A DNA stretch of 49,915 bases from Casp-Chloro-G3 sp002816715 (GTDB lineage: Bacteria; Chloroflexota; Dehalococcoidia; Lucifugimonadales; UBA3495). Positions 35,982 through 44,033 of the stretch are shown here, piece by piece. The stretch lies in the NCBI GenBank assembly GCA_027623815.1, contig JAQBUV010000007.1, positions 1 through 49,915 of the forward strand, read 5' to 3'. The notes under the pieces are model-generated. The model had not been told where the DNA came from, did not search any database, and saw only the letters and a program-made list of their open reading frames with translations. The number at the start of each line of letters is the position of its first letter. The first letter of the stretch is position 1. The translations under genes were made by a program, and so were the position numbers.

Positions 35982-36548
35982 TTGCCACAACAAATCCCCG
36001 TCATCATCTCTTCATCCCGTATCGCCCTTTTGGCCCTGGTGATAGCTTTTGCCATGAGTTACGGCATAACTTCGGCTAATGGCCGTGCCTCGTTGGTATG
36101 GTCGCAGGAACAAGGGCCGTACCGCATTGATGTGAGTATTATCCCCGGTCAGGCGGTCGTCGCCAACACTCACGTAAGTGTCCTGGTGCTATCGCTGGCC
36201 AGCGACGAGCCAATTACCGAAGCAACTGTCACCCTGTCTGCCACCGGCCCGGAGGGATCAACCGCATTGGGGCCGATATCTGCGCCCAATGACCTTGCGC
36301 CCCAATTTTTCGAGACTGATGTCCCATTTGACCTGCCGGGAGCCTGGGAAATGACCGTGGATGTGGCTTCCGGGCTGGGTGAAGCAGCCATTGTTGTGCC
36401 GATGGACGTGAGGGAAGGTGGGGCTAGCATCAATTGGATTTTGATGGCCGCGCTGGCAGTGGTTATTGTTACGGTGGGTGTCTGGATTTGGGACCGGGTT
36501 AGCGGGAAGAAGCCGCAGGAAGGGGAGCCGCAGGAAAACAGCGGTTAG
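35982..36548 (+). CDS. Membrane-anchored YtkA-like exported protein
   Basis: The 188-residue protein has an N-terminal hydrophobic segment (residues 13-32) acting as a signal, an extracytoplasmic Ig-like region with the beta pattern typical of YtkA/FixH-type domains (PYRIDVSIIPGQAVVANTHVSV), and a C-terminal membrane helix (WILMAALAVVIVTVGVWIW) with a Lys/Glu-rich tail inside. The start is a UUG codon; an in-frame ATG at 36054 would remove the signal. YtkA-like proteins are often found with copper transport genes. It precedes a cupredoxin lipoprotein by about 320 bases on the same strand. Confidence 0.75.
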   Translation: MPQQIPVIISSSRIALLALVIAFAMSYGITSANGRASLVWSQEQGPYRIDVSIIPGQAVVANTHVSVLVLSLASDEPITEATVTLSATGPEGSTALGPISAPNDLAPQFFETDVPFDLPGAWEMTVDVASGLGEAAIVVPMDVREGGASINWILMAALAVVIVTVGVWIWDRVSGKKPQEGEPQENSG

Positions 36549-36871
36549 ATCATCATGTTTATATGTGTCTGATCTCGGATGCTGCCGCTGGCCCGTGGTT
36601 TATCTCCCAGACTGAAAAGCGATGAACACAGAAATAGCCAGTATTGATCCCCTGGATTCACAATGTCTGTTGCGCTTATCTAACCAAGACTACCCTCTTA
36701 CCGAATCTCCTTTATCTGGCTCGATGCGACCCTCCATCCATAACCCCACCCTGTCCGATTCCACTCTGTCGCTGGGTAATACTGATTCCTGCGCTGTTGC
36801 GCGCCTTTGCCGTAGTTGGCGCTGCTGGCGACGGATTCGATTAACTCTCAATCGGTATCAAGGAGCTATCA
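36549..36871. other. Intergenic region, no gene seen
   Basis: These 323 bases lie between two exported-protein genes of one strand. A 90-codon frame at 36622-36894 overlaps the next gene's start, has no ribosome binding site and no family resemblance, and I reject it. No repeat, terminator or RNA motif is clear. Confidence 0.4.
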
Positions 36872-37297
36872 ATGAGAAAGTCGAGCACATTTAAGTTCTC
36901 GGCCATCATATTCCCTTTGATTATTGGGCTGGCTCTGCTGGCGGCGGCCTGCGGTACAGCGACCGCCCCACAAGAATTGGAAATACCGGTCAAACTCACC
37001 GCAGGCCAGCTTGACCCTGGTACCATCCAGGTTGGCCAAAACGATACCGTTACCCTCAAAATTGAGTCGGACCAACCTGGTTCAATACACCTGCATGGGT
37101 ATGACCTGGAGCAGGAAGTCAACTCTGGAGAAGTCATCGACCTGGTCTTCGTGGCCGATGCTTCCGGGCGGTTTAAATTCACATTCCACGCCGCTGTGGA
37201 AGACCCCGACAGCCACCAAGAAGCCGGACAAACTCACGAAGAAGGCGCCAGGGAAGAAGAGGTAGACATCGGATTTCTTGAGGTGCAGCCCAGGTAA
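36872..37297 (+). CDS. Cupredoxin-like lipoprotein
   Basis: The 141-residue protein starts with a hydrophobic signal ending in a lipobox (LLAAAC, lipid-anchored Cys27). The mature part looks like the EfeO/Cupredoxin_1 fold: LEIPVKLTAGQLDPGTIQV, then DQPGSIHLHGYDLEQEV (His73 and His75) and FVADASGRFKFTFHAAVED (His106). The blue-copper Cys is missing, so it may hold copper as a chaperone rather than transfer electrons. Start is well defined by AAGGAG seven bases upstream. It lies upstream of the 515-residue Cys-rich membrane protein, separated by a family D element. Confidence 0.82.
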   Translation: MRKSSTFKFSAIIFPLIIGLALLAAACGTATAPQELEIPVKLTAGQLDPGTIQVGQNDTVTLKIESDQPGSIHLHGYDLEQEVNSGEVIDLVFVADASGRFKFTFHAAVEDPDSHQEAGQTHEEGAREEEVDIGFLEVQPR

Positions 37298-37420
37298 AAC
37301 CAGTTTTTGGTGATGGAGCCGTATATTCGCTGGTAGGGGCAGAGACCTATGTGTCTGCCCAGGGCGCACACGCAGGTGAGCCCCTACGTTTGTAAGGCGC
37401 GATTGATTAAAAACGGTATA
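37296..37420. mobile_element. Miniature inverted-repeat element, family D, copy 2
   Basis: Left end AAAACCAGTTTTTGGTGATGG and right end, read on the other strand, TATACCGTTTTTAATCAATCG match the ends of the 14088-14208 element. The internal palindrome TAGGGGCAGAGACC...GGTGAGCCCCTAC is shared. The left end overlaps the TAA stop of the lipoprotein gene, as in copy 1. Confidence 0.72.
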
Positions 37421-37442
37421 ACTTGGTGAGGACAATGTTGCA

Positions 37443-38990
37443 ATGAAGCGCCTGAAAGTCTTACTCCCTCTGCTGGCCTTGGGCATAGTCCTGCTGGCCC
37501 AACCGGCCTACGCTCATGGCATTGGCGATCGGTATGACCTGCCGCTGCCGTTGGGTTTCTTTGCCGTGGGTGGTGCCGCCGCGGTGGTGTTGTCTTTTGT
37601 GGTTGTCGGGCTGGTCGTTCGGGGAGAGTCGCGAATCGTTGGCTATCCGCGATTCAACCTGTTCCAATTCCGATGGATTCAGGTCGTGTTGAGCGGGCCC
37701 TTCCAGTGGCCGGCCAAAATTGTTTCGCTGTTCCTGCTGTGGCTGGTCATTGCCACCGCGCTCTTCGGCACTACCAGGCCGGTGGACAACTTTGCCCCCA
37801 CTTTCATCTGGGTAATTTGGTGGGTGGGGATGGGCTTCTTCGTCGCCCTCTTCGGCAACCTGTGGGCGTTGGTCAACCCCTGGAAAATCATATTCTCCTG
37901 GGGGGAGGGCCTCTTCCAACTGGCCTGGCCCGGACAGTCGCTCCATTTGGGGTTTGCCTACCGCCAAAAGTGGGGTATTTGGCCGGCGGTCATACTCTTC
38001 TTCGCCTTTGCCTGGTCGGAGAACGCCTTCGCCGAAAGCTCCAGCCCAAGAGACCTGGCTGTGATGGTGATCGTTTACTCCATCATCACCTGGGTCGGAA
38101 TGTTCATCTTTGGCAAGCAACCGTGGCTGAGGCACGGGGAGGTTTTTTCGGTGGTGTTCGGCTTCCTTTCTCGATTCTCTATCACTGAAGTCCGGGTGCC
38201 CGACCCGCAGGAGTGTCGGGAGTGCTCTGCTGGAGACTGCCGCAGTGAGGACGGCCAGTGCATCGATTGCTATGAATGCTTCGAATACGCCGAACAGCGC
38301 GAGTTTAATCTGCGCCCCCCGGCGGTGGGACTGGGCAACACGGGTGCGGTGACTCCCAGCGTTATCGCGCTGGTGATGCTGCTGCTAGCCACCGTAACCT
38401 TTGACGGCTTTAGCGCCACGCCGGAATGGCTGCGCGTGCAGAGCTTCTTCATCACTCAATTCCCGGGGTTGAGGTCCAATTTCCTGAACGGGGTGACCAT
38501 TGCCAATACCCTGGGGCTGGTGGGCTTCCCACTGGCCTTTGCGGCGTTGTACGGGTTCTTCTGCTATCTAATGTACCGGATCGTTGGTCGGCGGGCGCCG
38601 TTGGTGCCAGTGCTGATTGGCGCTTACGTTTTTTCGCTGATACCCATCGCTCTGGCCTACAACTACGCCCACTTCCTCAGCTTTCTGCTGATACAGGGTC
38701 AATTAATTATCCCCCTGGCATCCGACCCCTTCGGCTTCGGCTGGAACCTTTTCGGCACCGCCGATTATGTGATCAATATCCGGATAACCAACGCCCGGTT
38801 TATCTGGATATTCTCGGTGCTGGCAATTGTCTTGGGGCATATCTTTGCGGTGTACCTGGCTCACATTCGGGCGATGCGGCTTTATCCCAGCCAGTCTTTA
38901 GTTTTGCGTAGCCAGTTCCCCATGCTGGGGCTGATGGTGATTTATACCATTGTTAGCCTCTGGATTGTGTCCCGGCCAATCACCGAGTAG
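37443..38990 (+). CDS. Polytopic membrane protein with cytosolic or periplasmic six-Cys cluster
   Basis: The 515-residue protein has a signal peptide ending AQPAYA, so the mature protein probably begins with His25 (HGIGDRYDLPLP), then about eleven membrane helices. A hydrophilic loop after helix six (residues 252-285) carries six Cys at 258, 261, 266, 273, 276 and 279 (C-x2-C-x4-C-x6-C-x2-C-x2-C), suited to an Fe-S or zinc/copper site. I cannot assign a function; I have a vague memory of similar proteins being named fenitrothion hydrolase in databases, which may be poor naming. Context with YtkA-like and cupredoxin proteins suggests membrane metal or redox work. A free N-terminal His also occurs in copper-binding proteins. 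Confidence 0.8.
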   Translation: MKRLKVLLPLLALGIVLLAQPAYAHGIGDRYDLPLPLGFFAVGGAAAVVLSFVVVGLVVRGESRIVGYPRFNLFQFRWIQVVLSGPFQWPAKIVSLFLLWLVIATALFGTTRPVDNFAPTFIWVIWWVGMGFFVALFGNLWALVNPWKIIFSWGEGLFQLAWPGQSLHLGFAYRQKWGIWPAVILFFAFAWSENAFAESSSPRDLAVMVIVYSIITWVGMFIFGKQPWLRHGEVFSVVFGFLSRFSITEVRVPDPQECRECSAGDCRSEDGQCIDCYECFEYAEQREFNLRPPAVGLGNTGAVTPSVIALVMLLLATVTFDGFSATPEWLRVQSFFITQFPGLRSNFLNGVTIANTLGLVGFPLAFAALYGFFCYLMYRIVGRRAPLVPVLIGAYVFSLIPIALAYNYAHFLSFLLIQGQLIIPLASDPFGFGWNLFGTADYVINIRITNARFIWIFSVLAIVLGHIFAVYLAHIRAMRLYPSQSLVLRSQFPMLGLMVIYTIVSLWIVSRPITE

Positions 38991-39067
38991 ATATTCTAGT
39001 GAATCCGCTTGACAACACCCGTCAATTCTTGGATTGTTACATCCATAACCAATACCAATATTTTCAA

Positions 39068-39123
39068 GGAAGGGGCAGACCTAGGTGTCTGCCCTAGGCG
39101 CACACGCGGGTGCTCCCCTACAC
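39068..39123. repeat. Family D repeat core, copy 4
   Basis: AGGGGCAGACCTAGGTGTCTGCCCTAGGCGCACACGCGG-type palindrome (positions 39070-39110) is present; flanking sequence only weakly resembles the terminal repeats of the complete copies. It lies between the 515-residue membrane protein and the SDR gene. Confidence 0.6.
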
Positions 39124-39177
39124 GTACATGATGTTATTAAATCGAATCGGTAAAAGATTGAGCTAAGGAGCGGTATT

Positions 39178-39993
39178 ATGCCAGAGCGTAAAGGCAGACT
39201 GGAAGGAAAAGTTGCCATCATCACCGGAGCCGGTTCCAGCGGGCCGGGAGTCGGCAACGGCAAGGCAGCGGCGGTGCTGTTCGCCCGGGAAGGGGCCCAG
39301 GTTCTGCTGGCCGACTCTGTGCTAGAGCGGGCCGAAGAGACCCTGGCGATGATCCAGAAAGAAGGCGGCGAGGCGTCGGTCTTCGAGGGCAACGTGATCA
39401 ACGCCGATGATTGCCGCAATATGGTGGACGCGGCTATGGAGCGTTACGGTCGTCTGGACATTCTGGACAATAACGTGGGCATTTCCCGCCGAGGCACCGT
39501 ATTGGAGATCAGCGAAGAGGACTGGGACTTTGTGATGGCGGTCAACGTCAAGAGCATTGTGCTGTGCAGCAAATACGCCATCCCCAAAATGATCGAAAGC
39601 GGCGACGGCGGCTGCATTATCAACATATCGTCGATTGCGGGACTGCGGGCCCACAGCAGCACGCCCTATACTGCCTCCAAAGCCGCCGTGATTGGACTGA
39701 CGATGAGCATGGCCGCCGATCATGGCCCGGATGGAATACGAGTCAACTGCATTGCGCCCGGACTGGTCTACTCGCCGATGGTGGCCCCCCGCATGGATGA
39801 CGACCTGCGCCAGATACGCCGAAACGCATCGGCGCTGGGCACCGAGGGAGACTCTTGGGACATTGGCTATGCTGCCCTGTATTTGGCTAGCGATGAGGCG
39901 CGCTGGGTCAGCGGAATCACCTTGCCGGTGGACGCCGGTCTCAGTTCTCTGTCGCCGGTCACCTATCAGACTTTGGGCCAACAGCGGTATTAG
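39178..39993 (+). CDS. Short-chain dehydrogenase/reductase
   Basis: The 271-residue SDR has the Rossmann fold with catalytic Ser in NISSIAG, Tyr-x3-Lys in YTASKAA, and NNVG in place of the usual NNAG. The cofactor loop is unusual: ITGAGSSGPGVGNGKAAA is about three residues longer than the standard TGxxxGIG. The RVNCIAPGLVYSPM segment is typical. It oxidises an alcohol or reduces a ketone with NAD(P); the substrate is unknown. A perfect AAGGAG lies before the start. Confidence 0.88.
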   Translation: MPERKGRLEGKVAIITGAGSSGPGVGNGKAAAVLFAREGAQVLLADSVLERAEETLAMIQKEGGEASVFEGNVINADDCRNMVDAAMERYGRLDILDNNVGISRRGTVLEISEEDWDFVMAVNVKSIVLCSKYAIPKMIESGDGGCIINISSIAGLRAHSSTPYTASKAAVIGLTMSMAADHGPDGIRVNCIAPGLVYSPMVAPRMDDDLRQIRRNASALGTEGDSWDIGYAALYLASDEARWVSGITLPVDAGLSSLSPVTYQTLGQQRY

Positions 39994-40015
39994 CGAACGC
40001 TGTAAGGGGAATTAT

Positions 40016-40080
40016 CCTTCGACAGGCTCAGGATGAGCGGATACAAGGTCAGTTACCGCTCGTGGTGAGCCTGTCGAACC
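40016..40080. repeat. CTTCGACAGGCTCAGG palindromic repeat (family E)
   Basis: CCTTCGACAGGCTCAGGATG (40016-40035) is mirrored, with mismatches, by CGTGGTGAGCCTGTCGAACC (40061-40080), with a shared GAGCGG/CCGCTC pair inside. This is a common intergenic palindrome in many bacterial genomes. It lies between convergent genes and may act as a bidirectional transcript end. Confidence 0.75.
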
Positions 40081-40103
40081 ACATCTGAGATGGTTGCTCA
40101 GTC

Positions 40104-40532
40104 CTAGCCGACTTCCACCAACTGGATGTCAAAGGTCAAATCTTTACCGGCCAGGGGGTGGTTGCCGTCCATCTTCACCTTGGAGTCGTCAAATTCCACG
40201 ACGGTAACCTCGACTGCGCGTCCGTCTTGCTGGTTGCCCTGCAAGCGCATGCCCAGCTCTAGCGACATGTTGGGCGGGAGATCGGAGCGGTCAATCTCGA
40301 AGGTTCGGTCAGCATGGTGCGGACCATAAGCCTGGTCTACCGGGATGTTGAGGGTCTTGGAGTCCCCGGGCTCCATGCCGACGACGCCCTGGTCAAAGCC
40401 GGGGATTACCTGTCCCTCACCCAGCGTGAACTCCAGCGGCGTGCCGCCTTCTGAAGAATCAAACACCGAGCCGTCGTCCAGCTTACCGGTGTAGTGGACT
40501 TTAACCTTGTTGCCGTTTTGTGCTGGCGCCAT
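40104..40532 (-). CDS. FKBP-type peptidyl-prolyl isomerase (SlyD-like)
   Basis: The 142-residue protein has the FKBP fold with VHYTGKLDDGSVFDSS, EFTLGEGQVIPGFDQGVVGM and an inserted flap (PVDQAYGPHHADRTFEIDRSDLP region) as in SlyD chaperone-isomerases; it ends DLTFDIQLVEVG. The His-rich metal tail of E. coli SlyD is missing. It accelerates proline isomerisation and helps protein folding in the cytosol. Confidence 0.92.
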   Translation of the reverse strand: MAPAQNGNKVKVHYTGKLDDGSVFDSSEGGTPLEFTLGEGQVIPGFDQGVVGMEPGDSKTLNIPVDQAYGPHHADRTFEIDRSDLPPNMSLELGMRLQGNQQDGRAVEVTVVEFDDSKVKMDGNHPLAGKDLTFDIQLVEVG

Positions 40533-40744
40533 TGTCGCCTCCTCACAGTCTTATTTTGTAGCTGAAAGCATACCTGTAACCAAAGTCCCTTGAGCACATC
40601 ATCAGGCTCAGACTATGTGGGCTTGAACTGGCGATGCAGCACTTACAGAACGTCGTTTCTCAGCGTATACGCTATGCCTGGGTATTATACCCATCAAGTC
40701 CAAACCTGTCTCGGCGGTATAGTGCCGGTCACCACTGTATTGGC

Positions 40745-41185
40745 TCAGACCGTGCCTGCTCCCAAGCCGCCGAAATCGGCTGGCTGCGCTTCATCGGGGC
40801 CAGGCCAGGGTGGAATGGTGACGCACAGAAACCGTAGCGGCCCAGATTCTGATGAACTGAACTGGAACCGCCAGCCGGTGGGGATGGTTAAAGCATCGCC
40901 GGGTATTACGACTATGGCTTCTACTGTGGATGGGTCGGTGTTGGGCGGGCAACGCCACACCTTTCCGTTGCCTTCCAGTATGTACCAGACCTCTTCCACG
41001 GTCTGATGGCACACCGGGCGCGAAACTTGTCCTGGCGGTAGGGTTACTTCAACTACGCTGGCACCCTGGGCGTGGTGGCGGTGGTCAATCAAGAAGCGGA
41101 TTTCCGAGCCGTCGGGAGCAGTGGTGTCGGTCTGCTCCGAGCGGTGGCCCAAGGGCGGTATGGGCTGGGCGCTTTGCTGGCTCAT
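40745..41185 (-). CDS. Cupin-domain protein
   Basis: The 146-residue protein has one cupin barrel. Motif 1 is VSRPVCHQTVEEVWYILEGNGKVW, where the first of the two usual His (H-x-H) is replaced by Val, leaving one His and two Glu; motif 2 contains PGDALTIPTGWRFQF. Metal binding may be weak or altered. No substrate can be read. It is transcribed ahead of the FKBP gene on the same strand with a 212-base gap. Confidence 0.82.
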   Translation of the reverse strand: MSQQSAQPIPPLGHRSEQTDTTAPDGSEIRFLIDHRHHAQGASVVEVTLPPGQVSRPVCHQTVEEVWYILEGNGKVWRCPPNTDPSTVEAIVVIPGDALTIPTGWRFQFSSSESGPLRFLCVTIPPWPGPDEAQPADFGGLGAGTV

Positions 41186-41215
41186 ATTATCGCAAACCTG
41201 CCTCTTATCACTGTC

Positions 41216-42610
41216 CTATCCCACCAGCGGCTGCCCCACCAGGTTCCAGTAGGGCAGTACCAGGATGAACAGCACCAGAATTGCCACCAGAGTCATTATC
41301 AGGCCAAACCGGAATATCTCCGGCGCTCTCAGGTTGGCCCGTTGGAATATGAACAATCCAGAGGTTCCTGAGGCGGGATAATACACCACCGAGTCGCCGA
41401 CCACCACCACCGCCATGCCGCACACCAGGGGGTTCAGCCCCAGGGAATCGCCCGTAGCCATTGCTATTGGTATCACCAGGGCCAGATATCCGGCAATGTT
41501 GGGCACCAGCAATCTAACTACTGCTGAGCATCCGCACAGGGCTAATAACACCAATAAGGGTTGGTCTTGCAGCCCGGTTACGCTGCCCACCAGTGCTTGC
41601 GAGAACCAGGCGGCGGCTCCGCTGGTCACCAGAGCGTGGGCCAGCGACAGCGAGGTGGCGATGACAAAGAAGTTGCTCCAGCCAATATCCCGTTCAAATT
41701 CCTGCCAGCTTAGCAGACCGATTCCTGGCGTGAGGATCAGGGCCATCGCGATCAAGGCGGGCACCGCCGGATGCAGTCCGTGGGCGAAGTCGGTGAACCA
41801 CAGCAGGGCGGTCAAACCGGCGATTGCCCCGGCCCGGACTTCTGCGCCGCTCACCGGCCCCGAACTTAATTTCTCGGCCAAGATTGTCTGATTCAGCCGG
41901 AAACCCGACCGGTAGATCAGGTACAGCAGTGCCCCGCCGACGATCAGGATGGCGTAGAAGGGCACGCTCATCAGCACGAACCACTGTGTCCAGGAAAAGT
42001 CGCCCAGCAGTCCGGAAGCGACCACTGGAGTGATGCCACCGGCCAGCAGAGCCGTGGAACCCAGGCGGTTTAGAGTGCCCATCGCCATCATTATCGCTTT
42101 GTGTAGAGCGTGTTCGGCGGGTATGTTCCAGTGTCCCAGGACTTGCGCATAGACGTGAACCATGATCGCCCCGCGAGTGCTGGCCGAGGGCAAGGCGAAG
42201 GTCAGCGCGGCGAAGGAGAACAGCATCTGCACGTACAGCAAACGAGGGCTGCCCACTGCGAAGCGGATCAGGAAGGTTGCCATTCGTTCCGCCAGTCCGG
42301 AGCGGTGCACGGCCAGCCCCAGGGTCAGTATGCCGACTAGGAAGTAGGCCACCGGCTGGGAGAAGCCGAACAGAGCATCGCCAATGTCAGGAACGGCTCC
42401 GGTGACGATTAGCAAAACCATACCGATAATCCCGGCGACGGCATTGGGCAAAGCCTCGGTGGCCCACCAGACGACCGCCAAGGCCATTACCGCCAGCGCT
42501 TTTTGGCCTGCTGGCGTCAGCCCCTCCGGTGTGGGCATCAGCACTAGAACACCGAACACGGCCAAAGGTGCGGCAATCTTCAACGCCGATGCCCTGGTTA
42601 ATGTCAGCAT
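41216..42610 (-). CDS. SLC13 (DASS) family anion permease
   Basis: The 464-residue protein has about eleven to twelve hydrophobic helices and two inverted halves typical of divalent-anion sodium symporters, which import dicarboxylates, citrate or sulfate. Landmarks are MALAVVWWATEALPNAVAG near the start, FALPSASTRGAIMVHVY and, in the second half, VVRLLVPNIAGYLALVIPIA. It lies 31 bases upstream of the cupin gene on the same strand. Substrate: dicarboxylate or sulfate, not resolved. Confidence 0.88.
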   Translation of the reverse strand: MLTLTRASALKIAAPLAVFGVLVLMPTPEGLTPAGQKALAVMALAVVWWATEALPNAVAGIIGMVLLIVTGAVPDIGDALFGFSQPVAYFLVGILTLGLAVHRSGLAERMATFLIRFAVGSPRLLYVQMLFSFAALTFALPSASTRGAIMVHVYAQVLGHWNIPAEHALHKAIMMAMGTLNRLGSTALLAGGITPVVASGLLGDFSWTQWFVLMSVPFYAILIVGGALLYLIYRSGFRLNQTILAEKLSSGPVSGAEVRAGAIAGLTALLWFTDFAHGLHPAVPALIAMALILTPGIGLLSWQEFERDIGWSNFFVIATSLSLAHALVTSGAAAWFSQALVGSVTGLQDQPLLVLLALCGCSAVVRLLVPNIAGYLALVIPIAMATGDSLGLNPLVCGMAVVVVGDSVVYYPASGTSGLFIFQRANLRAPEIFRFGLIMTLVAILVLFILVLPYWNLVGQPLVG

Positions 42611-42685
42611 GTACCCTGACCAGTTCTTGAGAGGTTGTTGCTTGCCATTCCCCTGATTTCCAGTGGTTATTCTTGGCTAATGTTG

Positions 42686-42718
42686 AAGCCCCCGGACGAT
42701 CGTCCGGGGGCTTTCTTT
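42686..42718. terminator. Perfect 28-base palindromic terminator
   Basis: AAGCCCCCGGACGA (42686-42699) is followed by its exact reverse complement (42700-42713), with the centre GATC, and then TTCTTT on the plus strand. It lies between the end of the crotonase gene (minus) and the start of the permease gene (minus), so it separates two transcription units on the minus strand, although the U-tract is better on the plus strand. Confidence 0.8.
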
Positions 42719-42743
42719 GCGCGGTGACCAATCTTTCACACGG

Positions 42744-43517
42744 TTAGGAAGCTCGGGGCTTGCGGCCTTTGCGTTCGAGGAAGTCCTTGAAACCATCCTC
42801 CACTGCCAGACCCTTAAACCGTCCGCCGCGAGAGCTGATCTCGTTCTGGAACTGATCTTCCAGGGTCTGACCGGAGTGTTCCAAAAGCATCTGCTTGATG
42901 TTGGCAACGCCCACGGCCCGGTTCTTGGCGATGCCAGAACCAATTTCAATGGCCTTGTCAATCAACTTTTCGTTGGGCACCAAGTGGTTGATCAGCCCAA
43001 TGTGGTACGCCTCGTCAGCGAACACCTCGCGGCCACTGTACAGCAGTTCTTTGGCCCGGTTAATGCCAACCAGCCTGGGCAGGCTCCAGGTGGCGTTCAT
43101 CTGTCCGTAGTTGACCGCCAAGAACCGAAAGCTGGTGCGCTCACAGCCGATCAAAAAGTCCATTGAAGTAGCCATGACTGTCCCGCCACCGTAGCAGAGG
43201 CCGTTGATGGCCCCAATCACCGGCTTGGTGGAGGTAGTCATATGCCAGGTGTGCAGTGCGCGCTCTTGCTGAGCTTCCTCGCGCTCTTCGGCGGTACGCT
43301 CCCGGTTCTCGTGAATATCCGCACCAGCAGAGAAGGCCCGCTCCCCGGCGCCGGTGATGATGATGGCGCCGACGCCGTCGTCCTCTTCCATGCCGGTGAT
43401 AGCCTGGTCTAGCTCGCGGCCCAGACCCATGCTCAACGCGTTCAGCACTTCTGGCCGGTTCAAAGTGATGATGGCAACCCGATCAACCTGGTCGGTCTTG
43501 ATGAACTCGTAGCTCAT
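42744..43517 (-). CDS. Enoyl-CoA hydratase/isomerase (crotonase) family protein
   Basis: The 257-residue protein has crotonase-fold signatures: LNRPEVLNALSMGLGRELD, RAFSAGADIHE and INGLCYGGGTVMATSMDFLIG, in which backbone amides form the oxyanion hole. The usual catalytic Glu pair is not clearly both present (RTSFRFLAVNYGQMNATW replaces the typical FGLPE-type loop), so it may act as an isomerase, hydrolase or lyase on an acyl-CoA. I start at ATG 43517, with AGGAG ten bases upstream; the longer form beginning at 43541 would contain this ribosome binding site. Confidence 0.86.
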   Translation of the reverse strand: MSYEFIKTDQVDRVAIITLNRPEVLNALSMGLGRELDQAITGMEEDDGVGAIIITGAGERAFSAGADIHENRERTAEEREEAQQERALHTWHMTTSTKPVIGAINGLCYGGGTVMATSMDFLIGCERTSFRFLAVNYGQMNATWSLPRLVGINRAKELLYSGREVFADEAYHIGLINHLVPNEKLIDKAIEIGSGIAKNRAVGVANIKQMLLEHSGQTLEDQFQNEISSRGGRFKGLAVEDGFKDFLERKGRKPRAS

Positions 43518-43663
43518 GTTTACATAACTCCTAATGCCCAACGGCGGAATTTAGCGTCAGGTTACTAGAAGACCCGACGCCCTTATCTGGGGTAATAATA
43601 AAGCACAATAAGTTTGAAAGTAAACCGTGCGCAGTGAGACTGATAACTATATCTGAGATTTGG

Positions 43664-44008
43664 TCAGGCAGATGTTTGTTCCGGCGGCTCGATCGTTATT
43701 TCCACGTCATCGCTGACCGTGAACTCGGCGTCACTGGCGGTCAAGCGCAAAATGAATATGCCAGGGTCAAAAAAAGTGGCGGTTGTGTCTGACAAGGAAG
43801 GGTCAGCGAATACGACTGGCCCAGGCCCGCTCACCTTGGTCCATTCCAAGGTCAAAGGACCACGGGGCAAGGTTTCGTCTTGGACGGTTCCCTCTAATTT
43901 GATAGTGACGCTGTACTGGGTTGACTCTGGTGCCCCATTGCCTCCGCACGAAACCAAGCTCAGCGCCATAACCAGGGTTCCTACTAGCCAGACCGTCCCA
44001 GATCGCAT
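43664..44008 (-). CDS. Lipoprotein with PKD/K319-like domain
   Basis: The 114-residue protein has a signal with lipobox LSLVSC (lipid-anchored Cys21) followed by one Ig-like PKD/K319 domain, seen as LTLEWTKVSGPGPVVFADPS, TTATFFDPGIFILRLTASD and FTVSDDVEITIEP. Such domains usually mediate binding outside the cell. AGGA precedes the start. It is 25 bases downstream of a FlaH-like ATPase gene on the same strand, so the two are probably one operon. Confidence 0.82.
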   Translation of the reverse strand: MRSGTVWLVGTLVMALSLVSCGGNGAPESTQYSVTIKLEGTVQDETLPRGPLTLEWTKVSGPGPVVFADPSLSDTTATFFDPGIFILRLTASDAEFTVSDDVEITIEPPEQTSA

Positions 44009-44033
44009 ATTAATATCCTATCGGGGAACATTC

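Noticed and set aside
36622..36894. 90-residue plus-strand frame
   Set aside because: No ribosome binding site or family resemblance, and it overlaps the well-defined start of the cupredoxin lipoprotein.
40590..41006. 138-residue plus-strand frame
   Set aside because: It runs antisense through the cupin gene and has no domain signature.
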